DNA of 64,000 nt. Source: Paraburkholderia bryophila. GTDB lineage: Bacteria; Pseudomonadota; Gammaproteobacteria; Burkholderiales; Burkholderiaceae. The stretch is taken from assembly GCF_013409255.1 (NCBI RefSeq), contig NZ_JACCAS010000002.1:1612001-1676000 (forward strand). The letters are read 5' to 3'. Position numbers and translations under genes: made by a program. Below are positions 16,884 through 24,962 of the stretch, piece after piece; positions within the stretch are counted from its first letter, which is position 1, and each line of letters opens with the position of its first letter. The notes beneath the pieces were generated by a model. It was not told the origin of the DNA, ran no database searches, and saw nothing but the letters and a program-made list of their open reading frames with translations.

Positions 16884-17175
16884 TTGGGGTTAGCGTTGGG
16901 GCTGTGCTTCTAACTTGCCTCAGATAACCCTCGCAGACCTCGCTGAAAGCCCCGTACAATAAGGCTCTGGCTGCTAAGCCCCGCCGTACCGTTACTTTCT
17001 GGTATGGAAATTCATTTGGTACTCCGTGTTCGAGGCACCTGGTGAGGCTTGCCGCCTAAACCTAGGGTTAACACTGACATTGCACCAAATATAAGGGTTT
17101 TCCCTAGTTATTCAATATCTACTGAATTCTTAGGAAAATCAATCGGCGGCAGGCCCAGCGGGCGAAACCGCCTGC
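16884..17175. other. Right edge of the accessory island, no gene seen
   Basis: Non-coding sequence between the island and hpnG. I looked for a tRNA end or an obvious attachment-site repeat matching the left edge and did not find one. Confidence 0.4.
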
Positions 17176-17910
17176 TCAGACCGCCGCGACCATCCGCAAA
17201 GCGCCCGCCTCAGTCATCGCGCGCCGCGCCTGAACCAGCGAACCTCGCGCCGCCCGCGCATCCACCGCCAACCGGATCAGCGCGCCGAGTTGCGAAGGCT
17301 GACGCAGCAATTCCCGCAGAATCGGCCCGAGCGCCGTGCTGCCGTCGTCGCGCAGACCGGCTGTCGCGGCGGACGGCAGCGTCCGCCAGGCCGGATCGAC
17401 GATCGCGCGGCACACCGCGAACGGCACGCCATGCGCGGCGGCCGTCGCACCGGCAATGTGCGACTCCATATCCACCGCCAACGCGCCGGTCGAGCGATGC
17501 AGCACGCTCTTGTCGTCGGCGCTCACCAGCGGGGCGCTCACCGCCGCCACGAGACCGCGCTGCAGACGCGCCTTGAGCGGCCCAGCCGTCAGCGCGGCTG
17601 CCAGCCTGTCCGCCCAAGCCGGATCGGTCTGGAGACGCCCTAACGGCCCTTCCACGGCATCCGCGACGATCATCGAGCCCGGTTCCAGATCCGGCGCCAA
17701 CCCGCCCGCCGTGCCGAAACTCACAATGCCCGCACAACCGCGCGCCACCGCCGCGCTCAAAGCGCGCTCCAGCAGATCGGCGCGCGCCGCGTAGACCACC
17801 TCGACGCCCTCGCCGCGCGCAATGCGCGCCTCGAACGCCATGCCGGTCACCACGATCACCGGCAAGCCGGTGCGGCCGTCCGCGCCGGACGGCGTTGTCG
17901 AAAGCGGCAT
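17176..17910 (-). CDS. hpnG: HpnG, hopanoid-associated nucleoside phosphorylase
   Basis: 244 residues with the purine/uridine phosphorylase superfamily pattern: VSFGTAGGLAPDLEPG (phosphate/nucleobase side, about residues 63-78), VSADDKSVLHRSTGALAVDMESH (the conserved Met-Glu-Ser ribose site, about 130-152) and the following FAVCRAIVDPA. HpnG removes adenine from adenosylhopane on the way to ribosylhopane and bacteriohopanetetrol. It is last in the hpnD-hpnE-shc-hpnG operon, 3 bp after shc. Its substrate presupposes HpnH, which is not in this window. Confidence 0.9.
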   Translation of the reverse strand: MPLSTTPSGADGRTGLPVIVVTGMAFEARIARGEGVEVVYAARADLLERALSAAVARGCAGIVSFGTAGGLAPDLEPGSMIVADAVEGPLGRLQTDPAWADRLAAALTAGPLKARLQRGLVAAVSAPLVSADDKSVLHRSTGALAVDMESHIAGATAAAHGVPFAVCRAIVDPAWRTLPSAATAGLRDDGSTALGPILRELLRQPSQLGALIRLAVDARAARGSLVQARRAMTEAGALRMVAAV

Positions 17911-17913
17911 CCG

Positions 17914-19962
17914 TTACATCCCGACCGCGACGCGCGTGAGCCCGTTGCGCTTCAGATGACGGAAGCGCGCCAGCGCCCACAGCGGGAAGAACTTGCGATA
18001 GCCGTGGTAGCGCAGATAAAACACGCGCGGGAAGCCGGTCGCGCTGAAGCGCGTTTCGTCCCACAAGCCATGCTCGCGCTGTTCGCGCTGCAAATACGCG
18101 ACGCCGCGCGCCACGGCTTCGTGATTGACCTCGCCGACGGCCATCAGGCCCATCAGCGCCCACGCGGTTTGCGAAGCCGTGCTCGGCGCCCGTTCGTAAC
18201 CGCGATAGTCGAGCTTGTAGCTCTCACCGCCCTCGCCCCAGCCGCCGTCCTCGTTCTGGATCGACAGGAGCCACTGTGCGGCGCGCTTCATGCGCTGGTC
18301 GTCGTGCGGGAAGCCGGCTGCGTTCAGCGAGCACAGCGCGGTCCACGTGCCGTAGATGTAGTTCAGGCCCCAACGGCCGTACCAGCTACCGTCCGATTCC
18401 TGTTCCTTCAGCATGTACGCGAACGCGCGCTGCGCCGGCTCGCTGTCCTTCGGCAGTTCGCCGAGTTGCGCGAGCATCGACAGACAGCGGCCCGACACGT
18501 CGGCGGTCGGCGGATCGAGCAACGCGCCATGATCGGAGAACGGAATGTTGTTCAGGTAGTACTGGGTGTTTTCCGGCTCGAACGCGCCCCAACCGCCGTC
18601 GCTGCTCTGCATGCCGACCACCCATTCGCGCGCGCGCGCAATGGCTTCGCGATCCACATCGGATTGCGTGAGCGCCGCCGAGCGCTGCATGGCCATGACG
18701 ACCACTGCCGTATCGTCGACGTCCGGATAGTGCGCATTGTTGTACTGGAACGCCCAACCGCCAGGCCGCACGTTCGGCCGACGCGAGATCCAGTCGCCGC
18801 GCACGTCGAGAATCTGCAGCGGGCGCAGCCACGCAAGCCCGCGTTCGGCGGCCTGTTCGGCATGCGCCTCGCCGGTTTCGAGCAGCGCATGCGCAACCAG
18901 CGAGGTGTCCCACACCGGCGACAGACACGGTTGGCAATATGCTTCGTCATCCTTGATGACGAGCAGCTTCTCGATCGACTGACGCGCAATCGCGCGATTC
19001 GGATGATCGGCCGGATAGCCGAGCACGTCGTACATCATCACCGAATTGGCCATGGCCGGGAAAATCGCGCCGAGGCCGTCTTCGCCGTTCAACCGTTCGT
19101 CGACGAACGCCACAGCCGCGCGGACCGCACGGTCGCGCGTCGCTTTCGGAAACAGACCGTCGACGGCGCGCAGCAGCACGTCCACGCCGCTGAAAAAGCG
19201 GAACCAGCCGAGGTGCTGATGCGGCGCCCGATCGCGCGGGCCGAGGTTGACCGGAGCGCCGCGGAACAGCTCGTCGATCCGCACACGCCGCGGATTGCGC
19301 GCCACCGGCCGCTTCGCGTTGAGCACCAGCAGCGGCACGATCACGGTCCGCGCCCAGTACGACACCTTCGACAGATGGAACGGGAACCACTCCGGCAACA
19401 GCGTGATTTCGACCGGCATCATCGGTACCGCGCGCCACGACACGACGCCGAACAGCGCCAGCAGAATCCGCGTGAAGACGTTCACGGTTTCCGCGCCGCC
19501 ATGGGCCAGAATCGCCTCACGGGCGCGGACCATGTGCTCGGCGTCGACCGGATCGCCGATCATCTTCAGCGCGAAATAAGCCTTCACGCTGGCGCTGATG
19601 TCGAGCGCGCCGTCGGTGAACAGCGGCCAGCCCCCCTCCGCCATCTGGATGCGGCGCAAATAGCGGCCGATCTTCTGCTCCAGTTCCAGGTTCGGCGTTT
19701 CGCCGAGGTAGTGGACCAGCAGCACGTATTCGGCGGGAATCGTCGCGTCGGCTTCGAGTTCGTAGACCCAGTGACCGTCCGGTTTCTGCGCGGCGAGGAT
19801 CGCGTCGGTCGCGCGCGTGATCGCGGCGTCGAGCGATGTGTCGGGCGCTTGCGCGGCCGTCGTCGCCGTCACCGGCGCGTCAGGCGTTGCAGGCACGGCG
19901 GTGGCGTCGGCGAATTCGGGCAGGACGGCGTCCAGCGGCTGAGCTTGAGATAAGTCGTTCAT
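17914..19962 (-). CDS. shc: Squalene-hopene cyclase
   Basis: 682 residues, the class II terpene cyclase that folds squalene into hopene at the inner membrane. The catalytic acid motif DVDDTAVV lies near residue 414, and QW repeats are visible (QKPDGHWVYELE, QSSDGGWGAFE, QNEDGGWGEG and others). An N-terminal extension of about 45 residues rich in Ala/Thr precedes the first QW motif. The ATG overlaps the hpnE stop by 4 bp, so substrate production and cyclisation are co-translated. Confidence 0.97.
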   Translation of the reverse strand: MNDLSQAQPLDAVLPEFADATAVPATPDAPVTATTAAQAPDTSLDAAITRATDAILAAQKPDGHWVYELEADATIPAEYVLLVHYLGETPNLELEQKIGRYLRRIQMAEGGWPLFTDGALDISASVKAYFALKMIGDPVDAEHMVRAREAILAHGGAETVNVFTRILLALFGVVSWRAVPMMPVEITLLPEWFPFHLSKVSYWARTVIVPLLVLNAKRPVARNPRRVRIDELFRGAPVNLGPRDRAPHQHLGWFRFFSGVDVLLRAVDGLFPKATRDRAVRAAVAFVDERLNGEDGLGAIFPAMANSVMMYDVLGYPADHPNRAIARQSIEKLLVIKDDEAYCQPCLSPVWDTSLVAHALLETGEAHAEQAAERGLAWLRPLQILDVRGDWISRRPNVRPGGWAFQYNNAHYPDVDDTAVVVMAMQRSAALTQSDVDREAIARAREWVVGMQSSDGGWGAFEPENTQYYLNNIPFSDHGALLDPPTADVSGRCLSMLAQLGELPKDSEPAQRAFAYMLKEQESDGSWYGRWGLNYIYGTWTALCSLNAAGFPHDDQRMKRAAQWLLSIQNEDGGWGEGGESYKLDYRGYERAPSTASQTAWALMGLMAVGEVNHEAVARGVAYLQREQREHGLWDETRFSATGFPRVFYLRYHGYRKFFPLWALARFRHLKRNGLTRVAVGM

Positions 19963-21230
19963 CGGCGTTCCATCGGTTCATTCAGCAACGTATCCGCGGC
20001 CTTCTGGCCGGAGCGGATCGCGCCTTCAATCGTCGCGGGCAGGCCGGTGGCCGTCCAGTCGCCCGCGAGCATCAAGTTGTTCCAGCGAGTACGCGTGCCG
20101 GGGCGCAGGGTTTCCTGATCCGGCAGCGCGGCGAAGGTCGCGCGTTTGTTCATCACGACCTGCCAGGCCGGCATCGGCGTGGCGGGCAGACTGGCCGCCT
20201 GGGCGACTTCGGCCCACACGGTCGCCGCGAGCGCTTCGTGCGGCGTGTCGAGCAGGGCTTCAGCGTTGTTGACGGTCACGGCGAGGCGTCCGTCGGATGC
20301 GAACAGCCATTCGGCCGTCCCGTTGAGCAGCCCGGTGAGCGGCGGCAAACCGAACGGCGGCTCGACCGCGAAATGCACGCTCGCAGCCGCCGCGAAGCGC
20401 GTCGGCGCGCGCATGCCGGGCACCAGCGTCTGCGCGATCTCCGGCGGCACAGCGAGAATCACCGCGTGATTGACGTCGACGGCAATCTGTTCGTGCGCGA
20501 AGTTCAGCGTCTGCACGCGGGGTTTGTCGGCGGCGAAACCGATTTCCTTCAGGCTCGACTCCAGCCGGATGGCCGCGCCGCCGTGTTGCAGCAGCCGCAG
20601 CGCCGGGTCGACGAAAGCGCTGCCGAGGCCATTGCGCGCCATCAACGGACGCCACGCGAGACCACCGGCGAGCACGGTTTCCCGCACCATGGCCGCCGTC
20701 AATTCCGCCGATGCCTCACGCGGCTCGACCTGCAGCAGCACGTGAAGCAGCGGCCGTAGCAAACGGTCCCACAGCGGACCATTGGCGCGCATGGTCTGCG
20801 CGACGCTACGTCCGGGCTTGGCGAACAGCAACGGCACGAGCGACAGATAATCGCCCGGCCCGGTGTTCGGCACGCGCGCGTTCGAGTCGAAGATCCACCA
20901 GGGTAAGCGGCCCGGCGACATGCGCACGATCCAGCGCGCCCGCGTGGCCAGATCGACAAACGGATAGTCGGGCTGCGCCGGGCCGGCCAGTTCGTCGGCG
21001 GCGCCGATCGCCCGCGTGTAGTTCAGTGTCGCGGCATGACCCGACAACACGATGTGATTGCCGCTGTCGAGCGTCGCGCCGAGTTTGGCGTCGTAATAGG
21101 AACGGCAACGTCCACCTGCGTAGCCCGCCGCGTCGTGCAGTACGACTTGCGCGCCGCGCCGCTGCAGTTGCACCGCGGCGGCCAGGCCGGCAAGGCCCGC
21201 GCCGACCACGTGGACGAGCTTCGGCATCAA
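19959..21230 (-). CDS. hpnE: HpnE, hydroxysqualene dehydroxylase (FAD-dependent)
   Basis: 423 residues, amine oxidase/phytoene desaturase-like flavoprotein. The N-terminal VHVVGAGLAGLAAAVQL is the FAD-binding beta-alpha-beta motif, followed by AGGRCRSYYD; near the C-terminus WTATGLPATIEGAIRSG is the second FAD motif. HpnE reduces hydroxysqualene to squalene. It starts 2 bp after the hpnD stop and overlaps shc. Confidence 0.95.
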   Translation of the reverse strand: MMPKLVHVVGAGLAGLAAAVQLQRRGAQVVLHDAAGYAGGRCRSYYDAKLGATLDSGNHIVLSGHAATLNYTRAIGAADELAGPAQPDYPFVDLATRARWIVRMSPGRLPWWIFDSNARVPNTGPGDYLSLVPLLFAKPGRSVAQTMRANGPLWDRLLRPLLHVLLQVEPREASAELTAAMVRETVLAGGLAWRPLMARNGLGSAFVDPALRLLQHGGAAIRLESSLKEIGFAADKPRVQTLNFAHEQIAVDVNHAVILAVPPEIAQTLVPGMRAPTRFAAAASVHFAVEPPFGLPPLTGLLNGTAEWLFASDGRLAVTVNNAEALLDTPHEALAATVWAEVAQAASLPATPMPAWQVVMNKRATFAALPDQETLRPGTRTRWNNLMLAGDWTATGLPATIEGAIRSGQKAADTLLNEPMERR

Positions 21231-21231
21231 C

Positions 21232-22080
21232 TCAGAAGAGCGCGTAACGCGCGACGATCCACAGCATGCGCAGCTTCGGCTTGCTGACCTTCGTGCGCGG
21301 AATGTCGAAGCCGCGGTCTAGCGTGCGGTCGAGCAGCAGGCGATAGACGCCCGACATGATGCGCGGCGCCTTCACGTGAACCCGCGATTCGCGGTCCATG
21401 ATCGCGTCAGACGCGGCGAAGTGCTCCTTGGCGCGCTCGGCGAGCGTGGCGCAGACGCGCGGCAGCGACGGATCGTCGGCAATCTGGGTCGGGCTCGTCA
21501 CCGCGATGCCTTCGCGCGCCAGCAATTCGTGCGGCAGGTAGCAGCGGTTGATACCGGCGTCTTCGTCGATATCGCGCAGGATATTGGTCAATTGCAGCGC
21601 GCGGCCCAGATGGTGCGCGAGCAAACGGCCGGGTTCGTCCTGCATCCCGAATATCCTCACCGATAGCCGGCCCGCCGCACTGGCGACGCGGTCGCAGTAG
21701 AGGTCGAGCGTGGCTTCGTCGGGCGCGCAGATGTCGGCGGCGGCGTCCATGGCCATGCCGTCGATCATCGCGTGAAAATCTTCGCGTTGCAGATGAAACG
21801 TATGAATGTGCCGCGTCAGCGCGCGCAACGAAGCGCGCGGCGCGCCGGCATAGCACGCGTCGATGTCGGCCCGCCAGCGCTCGAGCGCGGCGGCGCGTTC
21901 AACGCGCGGCATGTCGCTGTCGGCGATATCGTCGACAGCGCGGCAAAAAGCGTAGACCTGATACATCGCATCGCGCTGCGCAGCCGGCAGGATGCGCATG
22001 GCGAGATAAAACGAGCTGCCGGACGTAGCGGCAGCGGCGTCGATTTCTGGTTCGTCCACGACAAGATTGGAAACAGCCAA
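21232..22080 (-). CDS. hpnD: HpnD, presqualene diphosphate synthase
   Basis: 282 residues. Condenses two farnesyl diphosphates into presqualene diphosphate, the first committed step. Both Asp-rich metal sites are intact: YAFCRAVDDIADSD and LQLTNILRDIDEDAGINR. No ATG precedes the conserved region. I choose TTG at 22080 because a GGAGA ribosome site lies five bases upstream and the product begins LAVSNLVVDEPEID; another TTG at 22119 would add 13 residues. First gene of the hpnD-hpnE-shc-hpnG operon. Confidence 0.93.
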   Translation of the reverse strand: MAVSNLVVDEPEIDAAAATSGSSFYLAMRILPAAQRDAMYQVYAFCRAVDDIADSDMPRVERAAALERWRADIDACYAGAPRASLRALTRHIHTFHLQREDFHAMIDGMAMDAAADICAPDEATLDLYCDRVASAAGRLSVRIFGMQDEPGRLLAHHLGRALQLTNILRDIDEDAGINRCYLPHELLAREGIAVTSPTQIADDPSLPRVCATLAERAKEHFAASDAIMDRESRVHVKAPRIMSGVYRLLLDRTLDRGFDIPRTKVSKPKLRMLWIVARYALF

Positions 22081-22353
22081 GACGATCTCCGCTGGAGGCG
22101 CCCGCTGAAAGGCGTTCAAGAAGTTTGATACTCACCCGCAAGGCGAGCGGCCCGCGCGCGCGGACACGCGCGAAACATCCGGCAGGGAGGCCGGAAACGG
22201 CGAAAAGTATATCAACGTTTGTGAGATGCCGCAGTTTCGCGGGTGATTAAGGGGTCGGAAGGTGGGCCGGTTCGACGGCAGTTTATGCCGCGCAATGTGC
22301 TGCGCATGCGTCCACGCGACAAGCCGCGCCGGCAAAAAACCGCGCCGTGCCGC

Positions 22354-23292
22354 TCAGTTAAACGCGATCGAGCGGTTGCGTCCCTGCCGTTTCGCGCTAT
22401 ACAGCGCGGCATCGGCTTCGTTGATCAGCACGTCATACGCCGGCACGCCGGTGCGCGCCGCCGCGCCGCCGACGCTCGCGGTTACCGGCACGCCCACGCC
22501 CTGCACTTCGACCGGCGTGTCGGCGATCGTGCAGCGGATCTTTTCCGCGACGCGCATGGCGTCTTCGAGCGGCGTGCAAGGCAGCAGCAACGCGAACTCT
22601 TCGCCGCCGAAGCGCCCGAAGGTATCCTGCGCGCGCACCACGCCGGCCACCCGCTGCGCCATCACGCGCAGCACGGTATCGCCGACGCCGTGGCCGAACT
22701 GGTCGTTGATTTTCTTGAAGTGATCGAGATCGAACAGCAGCACGGACATATCGCCACCGTAGCGCTGCCAGCGCGTAAATTCGTCGCGCAGACGCGCTTC
22801 GAAAAACCGCCGGTTGGCGATTCCCGTCAGACCGTCGCGGTCCGCGTATTCCTGCAGCTTGGCGACCGCGTCTTCCCGTTCGCGCTGCACGATGCTGACG
22901 TGCGTGACGTCCGAGATGGTCACGCACACGGCCACCACTTCGCGATCGCGCATCAACGGCATGAACGTGCAGTCCTGCTGCATGAAATCGACGCCGCCGG
23001 TAATCGGCCGATCGTGATCGAACTTGAACAGATACGGGCGCTGCTCCCACGAACTGAACGCGAAACTGCCGAGCTGAAACACGCTTTCGATCTTGCGCGA
23101 CAGCCACACGCGGGGCAGTTCGGGGAAATGCGTGTACAGCGATTGGCCGACCGCCTGCTCGGCCGCTATACCGCTGTGGTCCTGCATGAAGCGGTTCCAC
23201 ATGAGGACGTTCATATCGCGATCGAGCACGAAGATGCCGAAACCGACACGTTCGACAACCAGATCGCTCAACGACTCCACAGGCACATTCAT
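22354..23292 (-). CDS. PAS-GGDEF diguanylate cyclase
   Basis: 312 residues. An N-terminal PAS-type sensor (residues about 8-130: GFGIFVLDRDMNVLMWNRFMQ) and a short coiled linker (REREDAVAKLQEYADRD) lead to a GGDEF domain with an intact active site (FGRFGGEEFALLLP) that should make c-di-GMP. No RxxD inhibitory site is obvious five residues before GGEEF. The ATG at 23292 overlaps the cheC-like stop by 4 bp; together with cheY-like it is a three-gene signalling operon. Confidence 0.92.
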   Translation of the reverse strand: MNVPVESLSDLVVERVGFGIFVLDRDMNVLMWNRFMQDHSGIAAEQAVGQSLYTHFPELPRVWLSRKIESVFQLGSFAFSSWEQRPYLFKFDHDRPITGGVDFMQQDCTFMPLMRDREVVAVCVTISDVTHVSIVQREREDAVAKLQEYADRDGLTGIANRRFFEARLRDEFTRWQRYGGDMSVLLFDLDHFKKINDQFGHGVGDTVLRVMAQRVAGVVRAQDTFGRFGGEEFALLLPCTPLEDAMRVAEKIRCTIADTPVEVQGVGVPVTASVGGAAARTGVPAYDVLINEADAALYSAKRQGRNRSIAFN

Positions 23293-23912
23293 AGACTGGA
23301 CAACAGCTCGTCGAGCGCTCCGTTCATGTGACGGATCGACTCTTCCGCCATCAGCATCACCAGATGGGCGCGGAAGCTGTGGTCTTCCAGCGCGAAATTG
23401 ACTTCGACCAGCAGGGCCACGCCCCATTGCAGCACACCGGGCTGGAACACTTCGTCGAGGGTCATCGATTCGCCGAGCAGGCCGGGCGCCGAGAACACCG
23501 GCGTGCGGCCGAGCTGGTCGAGAATGCACGACACGCACGCGCCCGTCAGCACATTGGCGACGTCGAACACCAGCTCGCGCTGGCTGACCGCTTCGTAGGC
23601 CGAGCGCGAGTACGGATCGCTGACGAGCGAACACAGTTGATCGACGCTATCGCTGCGGCAAATCACCAGCGCTTCGCCCTTGATATCGGAGCGAAAGCCC
23701 TGACGCACCGCGCTGACCTTGTCCTCGATACCGGTCATCTCGCGCAGCGCCTGCGCCGCCTCGCTTACCGCCACCACCCGCACGCGCGGCACCGACAATT
23801 CGATGAACGCATCGAGCAGCCGCGCCAGACGTGTCGCGGCTTGGCCCATCGCCAGATTGGCGACCTCTTGCAGCGCGTCGCGCTGATCTTCGGTGAGGAC
23901 TGGCTCAGACAT
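23289..23912 (-). CDS. CheC/CheX-type phosphatase-like protein
   Basis: 207 residues. Two active-site-like E/D-x-x-N helices are present: LQEVANLAMGQAATRLARLL (about residues 14-33) and VFDVANVLTGACVSCI (about 116-131), the arrangement of CheC, which dephosphorylates CheY-P. The gene overlaps both the upstream receiver gene (8 bp) and the downstream diguanylate cyclase (4 bp). I infer that it resets the neighbouring receiver and so couples to c-di-GMP output. Confidence 0.85.
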   Translation of the reverse strand: MSEPVLTEDQRDALQEVANLAMGQAATRLARLLDAFIELSVPRVRVVAVSEAAQALREMTGIEDKVSAVRQGFRSDIKGEALVICRSDSVDQLCSLVSDPYSRSAYEAVSQRELVFDVANVLTGACVSCILDQLGRTPVFSAPGLLGESMTLDEVFQPGVLQWGVALLVEVNFALEDHSFRAHLVMLMAEESIRHMNGALDELLSSL

Positions 23913-24273
23913 ACAACCCGTACTCCTTGAGGATGGGAAGTACCGCCTCGGGCGTCACGGGCTTGGCGATGAAGGCGGCGGCGCCGAGCGCGCGCACGCG
24001 CGACTGGGCCATCGGCTGGACATCGGCGGAGACGACGATCACGAAGGTGTTGAGATCCTCATGCTGCAAAGCTTCGAGCACCTGGTAACCGGTCATGTCC
24101 GGCATCGTCAGATCGAGGAACATCACCGACGCTTTGCCTTCGCGATACAGACCGAGCGCTTCGCGCCCGTTCGTGGCGTAGGACACGTCGACATCCCAGT
24201 CCGGCGGCAATGCCTTGGTGAGCACCTTGCGGGCAAGCAGCGAATCGTCGGCGATCACAATAGGCAAAGACAT
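23905..24273 (-). CDS. CheY-like single-domain response regulator
   Basis: 122 residues, one receiver domain. Acidic pocket ADD (residues 8-10), phospho-acceptor Asp54 in VMFLDLTMPDM, the conserved Ser/Thr position in VIVVSAD, and Lys104 in FIAKPVTPE are all present. No output domain, so it must act by protein contact, probably on the downstream diguanylate cyclase or a motor. First gene of the operon; ATG at 24273. Confidence 0.92.
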   Translation of the reverse strand: MSLPIVIADDSLLARKVLTKALPPDWDVDVSYATNGREALGLYREGKASVMFLDLTMPDMTGYQVLEALQHEDLNTFVIVVSADVQPMAQSRVRALGAAAFIAKPVTPEAVLPILKEYGLYV

Positions 24274-24962
24274 GGGCGGGTCGGAAAGCGAAATAAGCTC
24301 TTGCGCGTTAACGGCGTTTACAGGCGAATTCTTTAGCAGGCGGTCTGTCGACCAGCCGCTAAGTGCGCTGAAGCGTAGGGGAAAGCAGATGGCGAGCGAG
24401 CGGGGAACACGCGGGGCGCGGTGCGTTTGGCGGAACCCGTGGGCGGGCACGAATGCGTGCTCGCACGGTGAACGACGGCTATGACCGGCATGTTCGAAGC
24501 CTACCCCGTAGATGAATCTGCGCGGCCTCGTGGATCGGGCTGGTCCCTTGCCGCGCGCGTGTTTCCGCGAACGCCTTCGGCGTGCGTGGTACGCACGGTC
24601 TGGCAGCCCTCGCGGCAGATGCCTCCGAACATGGCGGACGCATTTTTTATCGTGGCATCGATTCTCGAAGTAATTCAACGGAAAGGCAACTCGCCAATTC
24701 CACGTTCATTAAAGAGATTTTCCCAATAAGTACTATTTTTGAAAATATTTTGATAGATGTGGGAAGCTATCTTTGCTATTTATACTTTTGTGTACGTTTG
24801 CGGTTGCCGATTCGTCGCTGTTTCAAAAAGCAGACGAATAACGTGCCGCACCCCGCATAGCGACTCGCCAAGGTAACTTCTACCGTGGCTGTGTGTCTAT
24901 GCTTCTCGTATGACGCCTTCAACGAACCCATTTCGTACCGCACGAAGCTGGCCTTAACGACC
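24274..24962. other. Divergent intergenic region, no gene seen
   Basis: About 690 bp between the cheY-like operon and the hybrid kinase. The stretch at 24700-24850 is AT-rich and probably holds promoters. Open frames here show no codon bias and I do not annotate them. Confidence 0.4.

Noticed and set aside
16884..17175. Possible tRNA-linked attachment site at the island edge
   Set aside because: No cloverleaf or direct repeat matching the left edge could be found by eye.
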